Source: Diphasiastrum complanatum
Lineage: Eukaryota > Streptophyta > Lycopodiopsida > Lycopodiales > Lycopodiaceae
DNA length: 64,000 bases
Direction of reading: 5' to 3'
Assembly: GCA_029204225.1 (NCBI GenBank)
Contig: CM055092.1
Location: forward strand, 17,893,261-17,957,260
Of the stretch, positions 1 through 10,654 are shown in pieces (positions within the stretch are counted from its first letter, which is position 1; every line of letters begins with the position of its first letter). A program made the position numbers and the translations under genes. The notes under the pieces were generated by a model that was not told the origin of the DNA, ran no database searches, and was given only the letters and a program-made list of their open reading frames with translations.

Positions 1-270
1 TAAGCCCAACCACCAATGAGCACAAGTAGCAAGTTGTAATTCCTAGGAATAAGAGACTAGGGGCTTAAAACCCTAAAATGACATTAGAGGCCCTAAGTCA
101 AGTTGCAAATAAAAAAGCTAAAAGGGCCCAACTTAAAACTCACATGAATCATGTGAGTGCCCTTGTGCTTTCTTAGCACCAATAGATTTAAGTTGTGTTT
201 ATTTTAAAGGCTTGGATTAGAATCATTGCCCCAATGAAGTGGCCAATGAGAGTAAATGAGGCTCACCTCT
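1..270 (+). repeat. Direct repeat copy 1 (LTR-like), cut by window edge
   Basis: This segment reappears at 3499-3768 with no length change and only about ten visible mismatches; the offset is 3,498 at both ends. It contains the tail of an open frame ending in a stop near base 35, then non-coding DNA. It could be the 5' LTR of an element whose 3' LTR is the second copy, or the junction of a 3.5-kb tandem duplication. No primer-binding site follows it, and no CA end is evident at 270. An LTR start at TG would lie just outside the window. Confidence 0.75.
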
Positions 271-284
271 ACTGTCCCAGACCT

Positions 285-1440
285 GCATAGAAGCCTGCGA
301 GGGTTAGTTCCCATCAGATTTTGAAAAAACCAGAAAAAAACCCAAAAAATTCAAAAATCCTTTGTAAAAATCAAAAGAAATTTCAAAACTCAAAACTAAC
401 CTTCGCAGAGCTCTCTGAAGTTCCATCTCACTGAGACCAGGACACAAAGAAGTCTGGAAGAGTTAGATCCCAAAAACAGTGCCCCTGTCCCAAGAGCAAA
501 AAGTGGCCTAGAACCTTCTCAGATAGCAAATTTTTGAGTTTCCTTGGGAAGTAACTCTTGCAGCTTGGTGAGCAGCTAAATTTGATTGAGATAAAAGTGC
601 ATACCAGTCTGCGAGGGTTTGTTCCCAGAAAATCCTAAAATTTTGCAAAAAAAACCCCAAAAATTTTTTTAAAGATTTTTTGAGTTTCCTTGAGAATTAG
701 CTCTCGCAGCTTGGTGAGCAGTGCATACCAGTCTGCGAGGGTTTGTTCCCAGAAAGTCTTTAAATTTTGCACTTTTTTCAAGATTTTTTGAGTTTCCTTG
801 GGAAGTAACTCTTGCAGATTGTTGAGCAGCTGAATCTCACTGAGATACAAGTGCATACCAGTCTGCGAGGGTTTTTTCACAGAAAATCTTAAAATTTTTC
901 AAAACAACCACAAACAAATGCACTTTTTTCAAGATTTTTTTGAGTTTTCTTGGGAAGTAACTCTTGCAGGTTGGTGAGCAGCTGAATCTAACTAAGATAC
1001 AAGTGCATACTAGTCTGCAAGGGTTTGTTCAGAGAAAATCCTAAAATTTTACAAAAAAACCCCAAAAAAATGCACGTTTTTCAAGATTTTTTGAGTTACC
1101 ATGAGAAGTAACTCTCTCAGCTTTTTGAGCAGGTAAATTTGACTTAGATACAAGTGCATACCAGTCTAAGAGGTTTTGTTCCCAGAAAATCTAAAATTTT
1201 TGCAAAAAAAACCCCAAAAAATGCACTTTTTTCAAGATTTATTGAGTTTCCTCGGGAAGTAAATCTCGCAGCTTTGTGAGAAGGTGAATCTGACCTAGAT
1301 ACCAATTTATACTAGTCTGCGAGGGTTTTTTCCCCAGAAAATCTAAAAAATTTCCAAAAAAACCCCAAAAAAATGCACTTTTTCCATGATTTTTTAAAAT
1401 CTGCTGAGAAGTAACCTTTGAAAAGAGTTTTATAGATAGA
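285..1440 (+). repeat. Leader tandem repeats, about 125-152 bp period
   Basis: The phrase 'cagtctgcgagggttt' or a close variant begins near 605, 729, 859, 1011, 1162 and 1313, with spacings of 124, 130, 152, 151 and 151. Each unit also holds an A-rich 'aaaaccccaaaaa' tract, a 'caagattttttgagtttcc' tract and a 'gtaactcttgcag' tract. A more diverged unit lies near 285-470. The array sits between the first direct repeat and the gag-like region, where an element's untranslated leader would be. Short open frames on the minus strand are by-products of the repeat. Confidence 0.8.
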
Positions 1441-2060
1441 TCTAACCTAGATCTAGCTACTGTAAAATTTTTGTAAAGATCCAATGGTTAGATTTTCAAT
1501 TATTTAAGAAAAAGTGCCAAAAAGTGCTAAAAAACTGAGGTTTTTCTAGATCCTGACAAATCTGTCCATCAAGAACTCTTGCAAAACTCACATTGTCTAG
1601 AAATGGTCTAGATACAGCTATTGTAGGAAGTTTGAAGGTTCAATTCATTCAGATCTGAAGAAATCTCAAAAAAAAAAAAAATTCACAAAAAAACCAAGAA
1701 AAAGGGCTAAAATCACACCATTAGCCAACTGAAACTGATCAGATCTTGTCAAATCTAGGTTGCAGTCACATATCCATCAAGATCCAACATCCCTGGACTG
1801 AATCAAGTGAATGAACCTCAGATCAAGCCGATCAGTTCCCTCCACATCAACCACTATCCATCCATCATTCTTTTGTCCCATCTCTATTCCATCTTCTATC
1901 TCCATCTCTGCTACATAAATCCATTCCTGTCTCTATTCTCATCCATACTAATCCATCGTTTACCGATTCTATTCTCTCTTTTTTCATTTCCATCTACCAC
2001 AAAAAAAAAAAAAGGTTGGAACACCAGAGTCATTGAGCAAACCTTAAAGCAATTCACCAA
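1441..2060. other. Non-coding spacer between leader repeats and gag-like region
   Basis: A/T-rich sequence with poly-A runs at about 1668-1682 and 2000-2012 and scattered CCATC words at 1843-1960. I see no gene, no known repeat and no convincing motif. It probably belongs to the same 3.5-kb unit as its neighbours. Confidence 0.4.
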
Positions 2061-3527
2061 CCAGCTACTTTGTGACATTCTAGTGCTGAGTATGGAGACC
2101 GCCCTTGTAGGATTATCGAAATTCAAAAAGTTCCTTGCTGAAACAATCCGAGACTAACCTATCGGATCTATCATCTAGTGAAGGACTGTGATCCCCCGAT
2201 TCTCCAACAGATCATCATGGCAAAATACTATGTCAGACTTCTAGTAGGCTGCAAGGGCAAGACTCAAAGAGGACTGCCCAAAAGGATCAGATCTGGTATG
2301 GAAGAGTTAGCATCCTATGCGTCGCTTGCACAACTTTGTAAGGATGCTTCCTTGATGGAAATCTCACTCGGGAAGAAGGATTTTCCCTATCCAGATGGGG
2401 AATCAGAGCAACAAAGGTCGACAACCGTGCGATGATCCAACAAGAATGGAACCCCAGGCAAGGCAACAAAGTGCAGCAAGGTCAAGCAGATCAAGTGCAG
2501 CAGAAGACCAAGAACCTTGCACTTCAAGATGTCAGGAAGCTTATGCTCGCTCTATTAAGTTTCTTGAAAAGGACGAATGTACATACTGTTTTGAAAATCA
2601 TCCGAGTGCAAGATGTCCAATCAAGAATCCTCGACATGATGGACCAAAGGGGAGCAGAAGGCCCGACAGCCAGATCCAGCAGTTCAACGGTCAGAAGCAG
2701 AATCAAGCCAACAAGGAGCTCATCTGAAGGATGGATGTCAGATAAACCCATCTAAATCACGAATTTCTTCAACAAACAGTGGCAAGATAGAAGTTTTGGT
2801 TATATCCTCTTGCATGTCACTGAACTCCATGGAGGACCATAATAGCCTACCAGTCTACTTTGTGGAAGATCCTAAGGGAAATCTATTACCAATGTATGCC
2901 TATCAACTTAGAGGTGATGGTGTATTGCACTCGGTAAGATGCTATGGATGCGGAGGGAAACACCATTGTGCTGAATGTCCACATCGAGGGGATCCATCAA
3001 CATTTGATCCCTCGTGTTCACAATGCGGAGTTAATCATCCATGCCGAGATTGCCCGATGAGAAATCTCCGACGAAGTCCAACGGATTTTACCAAGTCTCT
3101 TGCACAAAAAAGTCTTAGTGATGAAGTACAAAGGGGACTAGCGTCAACATGGCAACTTGAAGGCAATTCAGCATAAGATCCAAGGAAAAGTGCCATCACG
3201 CAGCCTTCAACGGGGAAGTGCAATGACCAAGGGAAGACTAAAGTTGATGATTGTCCCTCAACGAGCAAGATTCAACCAAACTCTCATTGTTCCATAATGC
3301 AGCAGCCCAAACCAACGCCAAATCCGGATATATCCATTCTTCAAAGGCCAAATCTAGGGAATCCAAGCCCAAATAGGCCTCCAGTACAGCAAGCACCAGC
3401 ACCTACAATGACAAAGCCTTGTCCTAAATCTTTGATATTGATTGCTGAGGAAAGTCTTCAGGTTATGGCATACCATGAATACCTGGACAAACTCTGTATA
3501 AGCCCAGCCACCAATGACCACAAGTAA
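2061..3527 (+). pseudogene. Degraded gag-like region with three odd zinc knuckles
   Basis: Plus-strand open frames (about 2178-2435, 2395-2727, 2796-3176 and 3297-3527) appear to be pieces of one gag-like polyprotein broken by frameshifts. Three nucleocapsid-type knuckles are visible: CTYCFENHPSARC (near 2575), CYGCGGKHHCAEC (near 2940) and CSQCGVNHPCRDC (near 3015). All have spacing CX2CX3HX4C, one residue shorter than the usual CX2CX4HX4C. Upstream there is a helix-prone stretch with ILQQIIMAKYYVRLLVG; downstream there is a proline-rich stretch. The last frame runs into the second direct repeat and stops at 3527. No protease, integrase or RT was seen, so the unit looks non-autonomous. The assignment rests on the knuckles and element context; a plant zinc-knuckle protein is the alternative. 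Confidence 0.5.
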
Positions 3528-3768
3528 CAAATTGTAATTCCTAGGAATAAGAGACTAGGGGCTTAAAACTCTAAAATGACATTAGAGGCCCTAAGTCAAG
3601 TTGCAAATAAAAAAGCTAAAAGGGCCCAACTTAAAACTCACATGAATCATGTGAGTGCCCTTGTGCTTTCTTAGCACCAATAGATTTAAGTTGTGTTTAT
3701 TTTAAAGTCTTGGATTAGAATCCTTGCCCCAATGAAGTGGCCAATGAGAGTAAAGGAGGCTCACCTCT
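3499..3768 (+). repeat. Direct repeat copy 2 (LTR-like)
   Basis: Second copy of bases 1-270. The preceding TGTATAAGCCC at 3495 gives a possible TG start for an LTR. The copies diverge after 'gctcacctct'. The continuing sequence to about 3850, which includes a 'tgtatcatcttccattctca' stretch, resembles an LTR downstream region that is missing from copy 1. There is no purine-rich polypurine tract directly upstream, which weakens the simple LTR reading. Confidence 0.7.
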
Positions 3769-3849
3769 AAAATCTATAGGAGGGAGTCATTTCCTTTGTA
3801 TTGTATCATCTTCCATTCTCATTCTAAGAAAACTCTCTTGGTTTCTCCA

Positions 3850-4074
<225 letters not shown>

Positions 4075-4300
4075 GTTCGGATAGAATAGCTTTCGGTAGG
4101 CGCTCGAGCTCCCAGAGCCTTTCTCAACCCGCTCGAGCCCCCAAAGCCTTTCTCAACCTAGGCATTCTCTCTCTCCCTCTCTCCACTCTCTTTCTCTTCT
4201 CTCTCCTCTCCCTCTCTCTTCTTGCTATGCAGGTGAAGGCGAGGTTGCCACTCCCAGCGACGAACCCCTATGCTACATCGACGACACAATATACCAGTAC

Positions 4301-4460
4301 CTGAACCCATAACATGCATATTACCTTTTTCAAAACCCTTGAGCATATCCATGCTTTCCAAGGGTACGGCATCTACTACCTTGTTTTATTAATTTCTTAG
4401 TACCAATTGTGTCTTTAAAAAACAAACAAACAATACCTGTGTAGGGTTGCTTTTACTAGC
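4301..4460 (-). repeat. Exon cassette copy 2 (diverged, broken acceptor)
   Basis: Matches 6177-6336 over an 80-nt exon plus about 75 nt of intron and the next donor site. Read on the minus strand, the exon keeps the open frame SMDMLKGFEKGNMHVMGS. Its donor is intact (TCAG|GTACTGG at 4301/4300), but the acceptor that reads ...AAAACAG in the other copy reads ...AAAACAA here. This copy is therefore probably not spliced normally. On its low-coordinate side it abuts the CT-rich tract. Confidence 0.6.
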
Positions 4461-4499
4461 CAAGTATATTACCCTAACACTTGCGGCAAAAACATACAA

Positions 4500-5100
4500 G
4501 AACTACCTAAATGGGGATACAGCTCTACTTTGGCAATCTGACTCCTCGACTTCTATCTCAATATTCCTAGGGACATTTATTGCATAAAAGCCACGGACAT
4601 TTCCAAATGCTATGAAAATATATCCTTGGATGGGCCAGATGGTCTTAAGACGATTATGACTAAATTAATTATGTTTGCATATAAATTTACAAAAGGAAAA
4701 ACTCTTCACTACAAATGGTTATCAAAAGTCAAGGAGTTTCAATGGACTTAGAATAGGAAAGGTTCAGAAGAATGGTGTGCTATTGACAGTATTGACATGG
4801 ATACTATATGTGCTTGGAATTCAATGATGATAGATAACTGCATTGTCAGATTTGGTAATCACACCTAGAGACAAATAAGGGGGATTCCCATGGGTTTCTC
4901 ATGTTCACCATTATAGTCTAACTGGTATCTCTCATATTTTGAAATGCAATTTATCAAAAGATTAGCGAAATTGAAGCAAATAAAATCTATGAATGATTTC
5001 AAATTTTCATTCCGGTATAGATGACATCTACTTTATCAATAATCCCCTTATTGGAAAATTCTTGGACAAAACACAACCTAGAAGACTGGATAACCCTTTC
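4500..5100 (+). pseudogene. Penelope-like reverse transcriptase relic
   Basis: One plus-strand frame from about 4563 reads through RT block A (DISKCYENISLDGPDG, from 4596), a spacer, block B (RQIRGIPMGFSCSPL, about 4868-4912), NWYLSYFEMQFIKRLAKL, and then FRY at about 5012-5020. A one-base deletion follows; the adjacent frame then continues DDIYFINNP, completing block C as Y-x-D-D. Three in-frame TAG codons occur; the two flanking block B sit where tryptophan is expected. The 'IPMG...SP' block B and aromatic 'NWYL..FE' segment suit Penelope-like elements of the green lineage better than copia, gypsy or LINE RT. No GIY-YIG endonuclease was seen nearby. The class assignment is from memory of the family; that it is an RT is well supported. 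Confidence 0.72.
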
Positions 5101-5105
5101 CGGAT

Positions 5106-5520
5106 TTATCTGTTGGTAGAACTAGATTGGTCACCAATGTCACAGATATCTTGCGAAAAGATTTCAAGTTGTGAAGCACTATTTTCATCCAACTCATCTA
5201 CGAAAACAAGAGGGTGCAGAGAAAGGAATGTATCCAGAATGGTAGGAGTAGGCTCGGCAGACAATGAGTCATTTTCTTTTTCAAGGCAGGCAAAGATTTT
5301 TCTTATATTTTGGTTAAAAGATCTTTCTCCCTCCTCATATTTATCAGCAAGACTGGCTAAATCAGCAGCAAAATTTTCCACAGCTCCCAGAGGGTCAATA
5401 CGGTTTCTACCATAATCCATGTAAATTTAACCCAATGTAAGATATCTAAAAGATCAATTATGTAGAGCACTTTATCCTCAGGCCCAACAACATTACATGT
5501 AGCACAATCAGTAGCATCCT
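5106..5520 (-). pseudogene. Unrecognised host-like exon(s), acidic helical protein
   Basis: On the minus strand an acceptor-like TTGGTTTCAG at about 5520 precedes an open stretch including VVGPEDKVLYIIDLLDILHW. In another frame an ATG at 5420 opens 104 codons beginning MDYGRNRIDPLGAVENFAAD, acidic and predicted to be helical and soluble. The composition looks like a real protein, and the plus-strand frame over the same bases does not. A minus-strand donor (CAG|GTTAGTATC) lies at about 5608, upstream. I do not recognise the product. It may be part of the same intron-containing gene as the 6177-6256 exon, now disrupted by the RT relic next to it. Confidence 0.4.
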
Positions 5521-6170
5521 GAAACCAACATGGGGACTAAACTATGAAAAAAACCTTTGTTAGCCTATGAATCCATGTAAGGTAAAGGTTTGATACTAAC
5601 CTGACCAAAGCATAGTCGGATTTACATCACAAGGATGCATAGAGAGATATTAACGACACATAGCTCCTCATGCCAAAGCAAGATCAAACATTTTAAAACC
5701 TTTATTCATAACCCAACAAGGTAAAACATAGCTGAAAGCATACAGTACTTTAAAAAAAAACATCGTAAAGCGAAACAAATTTTAAGACGTCCCCAACTGG
5801 TACCTACCACCATCCCACCACACAAAATCGCACAAGTTAGCATAGTGAGGAAGACAGGTGTCAATGCTGAACGTCAGTTGTTATCCATGTCCAAAATAAG
5901 TTTAGCAGCTTAACAACTTAAAATATTTGATAAAAAGATGTAGTCCAATCTTCCTTATGTAAACCGTGATTAATAGCGATAGGCTTTCCCATATTATTAC
6001 CATATCAGGGCATTCCCCCATTCTGATCAGTTTTATGGTACTGGTCTGTATCAATTTATACACTTGAAACATATGTATTTGAAAAAATGATTGTGCTAAA
6101 TAAGTTGCAAATCACAAACAAGAGATAGCCTGGATCAGTACTTCAAGTATGGGGCCAATTCAAGGCATAC
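5521..6170. other. Intron-like or intergenic sequence
   Basis: No long frame on either strand. A minus-strand donor-like site (GGTCAG|GTTAGT) near 5605 and its A/T-rich surroundings suggest introns of the minus-strand gene relic. Nothing else was recognised. Confidence 0.3.
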
Positions 6171-6176
6171 CAATAC

Positions 6177-6256
6177 CTGAACCCATAACATGCATAGTAC
6201 CTTTTTTGAAACCCTTGAGCATATCCATGCTTTCCAAGGGTACGCCATCTACCACC
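6177..6256 (-). pseudogene. 80-nt exon, cassette copy 1
   Basis: Minus-strand exon with a good acceptor (AAATAAAACAG| at 6257) and donor (TCAG|GTATTGG at 6177/6176). Two frames are open: one reads LESMDMLKGFKKGTMHVMGS, the other TLGKHGYAQGFQKRYYACYG. Only the first stays open in the related copy at 4301-4380, so it is the more likely coding frame. A further donor (CACAG|GTATTG) lies at about 6322. The host gene was not recognised; copies at 4.3 and 6.2 kb imply a local exon duplication or two gene fragments. Confidence 0.45.
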
Positions 6257-6329
6257 CTGTTTTATTTATTTTTTAGTACCAATCATGTCTTTAAGAAACC
6301 AATAAACAATACCTGTGTATGGTTGTTAT

Positions 6330-7160
6330 CCTAACACTTGCAAAAGGATTGGGGCAAATCCATGCCCTACCAATCCCTACCCATGTGGCATACCCCTCTG
6401 TACAAATCCATGTACGTAAAGGGTGCCTAGGTTATCTATACTTGTGTTATCATTTATAGCCTTTACATATGAGAAGAGTGACTTGCAAAGTAATCCTTAG
6501 TGTAGCCATGGTATCTAAGCATGTTCTTTATTAAAGAATGGAAGAACTGGAATGATGTAGTTAGTTTACCCTGCTTATCGATATAAACACATCTTATTTA
6601 CCTTACCACCATTCACATTCATAGTGTAAACACTATTACCACATTGCTCATTAGTGCACAAATAAAAGTATTGTAGTACTAACCTGAATAGTTGTCGCAT
6701 ACGAATCCTGTGAGGAAGTCATGTTTGTTTATGCAAGACGTTTCCCTTGCAGAGTGCTAATAAGTGTTTCTGAGTCTAATTTATGCATAAAAAGCAATGC
6801 CAGTCAGTATGTATTTGTCTATGAAACGTATTACCTGCATACGGTAAAGAGCATACCTCTACCCATCTTTTTTTTAGTCTCTTTAGGCACATACCTGTAT
6901 GAGAGTGTGAGCCGAATCTGAAAAGCTGCAGTATAGAGGTCGCTGTGAAGCAAGAGACATATGGCTTTCTACATTAAAGCATGCACTTATCGTAGTCTAT
7001 ACATCTAAAGATGGTTCAAACAACTATCGTTCAGCAGTAGGTTGATGTCCCTTTCAGATCCTCATAAGATAAAAAGTCACGCAATCCACTTTTGATCTTC
7101 TATGAGAATCCTTAGTAATAATACCACATGACAAGATCATCTAAAAACATTGATGTTGTT
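6330..7160 (-). other. Region with minus-strand splice-like sites, no long ORF
   Basis: Minus-strand CAG|GT donors occur at about 6683 (TTCAG|GTTAGTA), 6835 (GCAG|GTAATACG) and 6893 (ACAG|GTATGTGCC). Acceptor-like CACAG sites lie near 6710 and 6940, bounding very short candidate exons of 24 and 48 nt. They could be terminal pieces of the same minus-strand gene. No protein was recognised, and the rest is A/T-rich intergenic sequence. Confidence 0.25.
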
Positions 7161-7165
7161 TCATT

Positions 7166-7237
7166 CGGTGCCAAGTCAAGAAGTTGACTAGTATAATCAT
7201 CTGGTGCTAAGTCAAGAAGTCGACTAGTATAATCTAT
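7166..7237 (+). repeat. 36-bp tandem duplication
   Basis: Two adjacent copies of 'ggtgccaagtcaagaag' followed by 'ttgactagtataatc', with three to four differences. Confidence 0.8.
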
Positions 7238-7379
7238 AATTTTTTCTTCTCTGTATTCCATGCATGCTTAAATGTAGTTCTCATAGCTTCAATAATAGAC
7301 GATCTTCTGTTTTCAAGAATGATATAGCTGACAGATGACTTCAAAAAGAGTGTGACTATAGTCTGGCATGTCTCCAAAC

Positions 7380-8000
7380 TATCTGATATGGCTGAAGAAC
7401 TCTCGCAGATTAATCAATAGAATAATCTGAAATTAATGATCGTTTTCCATGGTGAGAGTTCACTGATATAGACTCTCACCATGATCGCTTTCCATGGTGT
7501 GAGTTCACTGATATGGACTCTTGCGAAGGGTCCATAATCATAAAAATCATGAAAACACTGATATCTGAAGATTTTAATGGAACTAACTCTCACAGATACT
7601 TTTGGATAAAAAAATATGCTGAAAAATGCTCTAGGAAACTTGGCGAGGGTTTATCAACAGTATAAGAGAAAATATGACAATTGGTGAGAGTTCTGATGCA
7701 TGAATTTTGAAAATGTTTAGAAACTAAATCTCACAAGAGCTTCTGTGATCAAACTAACTCTCGTAGAGATGATATGATGAAAAATCACTCTATGATACTG
7801 ACTCTGACTAACTAGCGAGAGTTCCTGATAAAAAATAATGATAAAATACCATCTGGCGAGAGCTCTGATAGTTATATGTGAAGAATTTTTGTGATAAACT
7901 CTCACAGAGCTACTGATAATCAAACTAACTTTCGCAGAAGTCACTGACGATGAATTATAATGATCTGTGAGACTTGGTGAGAGTTCTTAGAGAGATATTG
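7380..8000 (+). repeat. Degenerate repeats of CTCTCGCAG / GCGAGAGTT words
   Basis: A clear 45-bp tandem pair starts at 7438 and 7483 (GATCGTTTTCCATGG / GATCGCTTTCCATGG). Across the block, complementary words such as 'actctcgcag', 'ctctcacagag' and 'ggcgagagttc' alternate roughly every 40-90 bp. The style recalls the leader repeats at 285-1440, which also carry 'ctcgcag' and 'ctgcgaggg' words. It may be another element leader; no ORF is present. Confidence 0.55.
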
Positions 8001-8344
8001 ATGTTTATGATGGAAATAATGAGATCTGATCAAAAAAATCACTATGGACCCTCACTAACTTTGAAATTTGAAGGTTAATGATAAATTTTGCAAATTTTAT
8101 CACTTTTAACCTTTGCATGGCTTAGTCCTTAGAACAGAGACCTTTAGCTAACAAAGATAGTCTGATCCGTACAATAGAGACCTTTGGCTAACAAAAGATG
8201 GTCTGAACTGGCCAGCGCTATGCTTTTTATCATTTTTTATAATGTTTTCTTTTGCGACTAAATTGGAGGTTAATCTTCATGGAACCAGCAAAAAGAGTTT
8301 TTCAGACAAGGTCGAAAAGGTCTGGAAATGTTTGACGGGTCGTC

Positions 8345-8715
8345 TCTCTCTCAATTTTTTTGGTTTCTAGTTTTTGGAAATCGACGGAATTGCCAACTTC
8401 AAAAATTTGTAACTTTTAAATACTCAATAAAATCCAAAAAAAAATATATCTTCAAAAAGCTCTTTTGAAACACTAAAATCATACCTATTCAGAAAAAATT
8501 AAAGAAATTCGAAAGTAGAGAAAAACGGAGGTCAAACAGAGCCGAGAAATTGAAAAATAGAGTTCTAGTTTTTGGGTTTTCTGCAAATTGTTTGCCACTT
8601 TCAAAAATTCATATCTTGCTTGATACTGAACAGAATTCAGAAAACATTATAGTTCCAGAAAGCCCTTTCTATTATCTTCAACCTTGGCTATTCAGAAAAA
8701 AATTAAACAAAACAA
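8345..8715 (+). repeat. Diverged tandem duplication, about 195 bp
   Basis: Segments near 8360-8510 and 8555-8710 share the ordered words 'ttctagtttttgg', 'ttgccaacttcaaaaatt' and 'attcagaaaaaattaa', with many substitutions. This is an old tandem duplication without coding content. Confidence 0.6.
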
Positions 8716-8954
8716 AAAGTGGGGAGCACTGAATTTGAATGTATAGTATACTATTTTTGTATTGAAAATTTTCAAGCTCAGGGTTGAGCTTTTACAAACT
8801 GACCACATCAAAAGGCCAGCCTGCAGGCCATGCTCAGGGGTAATACCTAACAGAACAGAAAAATAAAAAATGCAAAAATGAAGAAGCACAATCCCCACTC
8901 ATTTTTTTGAACGTTTTTTACTTTCAAATAGAGTGGAGCGAAGCGAAACTTGAA

Positions 8955-8968
8955 CTAGCTCTGATATT
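8955..8968 (-). promoter_or_regulatory. Degenerate copia primer-binding site (minus)
   Basis: AGCTCTGATATTG matches the complement of the initiator-Met primer site (AGCTCTGATACCA) at the first ten bases. A TG follows at about 8968, where the LTR of a minus-strand copia element would start. No second LTR copy was found, so the element's extent is unknown. Confidence 0.4.
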
Positions 8969-10650
8969 GCTGAAGCGAAAACATTAATCACGAACGAAAT
9001 CAATTCGGATGGATTTCGAATATGATTGTTGGTCACTGCCTGCTATATCATTCCTCCTCCAAAATGTAGACAAATACTGTTGACCTATGTTATAGATTAA
9101 TACAACATTCAACAAGATTGAACCAATGTGCGGAATAGATAAAACAAGTGAATGAGATACACGAGCAATAGCAGACAGTAATTCATTCGAGATCAGACTA
9201 GATTTAGAATGATATGTGCATAATAGCTACATCATCTTCTATTATTGATCCTCTTTATTTCAAGCAGTGTGACAAACCCACACATCGCATTGGCGTGAGA
9301 GAAGCAATCTTCTCCCACGAACAATGTCTCGTTTACTAGCAAACTTCTTGGATCTCTGTAGATCCTGCTTACAAAATTGTCTCGCTCACAGGCGGACTTC
9401 TATTTTGTATATTGTCTATCTGCTACTGTTTGATGCATCTAGCAATTGCATATATTCAGAGTAGCATATTTGATTAGATAGATTAAACAATCTATAACTA
9501 ATCATGGATTACAAGAGTGGTGGGTTAGGCACGTCCTAATGCTCTTCCGTTGACATCATCATATCAGATCAAGGATTTGTACTTCATGGTACTTGTTTGA
9601 TCTTCCTGATCCTTTGGAGCGTGAAGAATTTCGTGTCGTGAAGTTTGACCTTTTCCTTTTTCGTGTCGTTTGACCTTCTCCTGTTGTGTCGCGAACAATT
9701 TTCTTTCGCGAATATTTTGCTTTCGTGTCTTTTCATCAGATTGGGAGTTGAGAGCTAGCAGGGCTTTGGTAACAGAAACATTTTGTTTCTTCAATCAGCA
9801 ATTAATGCCAAAGGGGGCCTAACTCCATAAGTTGAGCAACAATCAAGAGGAAGAAAGGGTTAGGAAACAATTAGCACCATTTAAGAGGCTAACTTTTGTG
9901 CAAAAGAAGCCAAGCAATTAATACAAAAGGAAGAAGAGGAGCATTTATGATTGGGAGATTTGATACACAAAGATTCCAAAAGCCCAAATACAATTAAGCA
10001 CGAGGGTTCTTCTTTTTGCCACATGGGCAAAAAGGCCAAATTACTTTTAACGCAAGAGAAGGCCTTATTTGTGGATTTGGGAGTTCAAGCATTACCCCAT
10101 ATCAAAAACTAATAGGCATGAGGGGCTATTCTACATAGGCTCATGCTGAAATAGCATTCAATGCCTTGGACAAGACTGTTGAAGGGCTGAGAAAGGATGG
10201 AAGAAAAGACAAAATGGCAACCTGCTACATGAGGGGGAGATCTTTGCATAATGCATAGTTCTGCTGTTCTTGCATGAGTTCTCAAGCTGGATCCTGATAT
10301 GCAATGGGACTTCCGTTCCTATAGCACTCTGATGTACTACGAATAGTGTTTTAGAAAAATGTTGGTTAGTCTCTGGATTGGTGTGCTGAGTTTAAAAAAT
10401 GTTGGTTAGTTAAAGGAGGTGATCTAGTGTATTGGGGTTAAGCATAGGTACGGAGGGGTGTTAGAAAGATTGTAGAAATATCTATAGGATCTCCTTAGGC
10501 CAAAAGTGTATTTGAGAATCCTAACCAAAGGACCTGTCACAAAGAACAGAGGAGGAAGTGTACTGAACTATCTTTTCTCTATGATGGTCCAAACTTTTGG
10601 AAATGATGAATGAAAACCAATTTCAACCCGCAGTAGGGGATGTTTGCCAA
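8969..10650. other. LTR-like and unassigned non-coding sequence
   Basis: The first 600 bases to the right of the degenerate primer site may be a lone 5' LTR of a minus-strand element; they contain several TTCG/CGAA-rich tracts around 9630-9720. The remainder to 10650 shows no recognisable gene. A 76-codon minus frame at 9564-9794 is lysine-rich and probably fortuitous. Confidence 0.3.
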
Positions 10651-10654
10651 CTAA

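Noticed and set aside
635-1484. Two 81-codon minus-strand ORFs with similar sequence
   Set aside because: Their similarity comes from the leader tandem repeats; no start context or family supports them.
4993-5415. 140-codon plus-strand ORF as one protein
   Set aside because: Only its first 35 residues or so belong to the RT relic; the rest is the shadow of the minus-strand exon.
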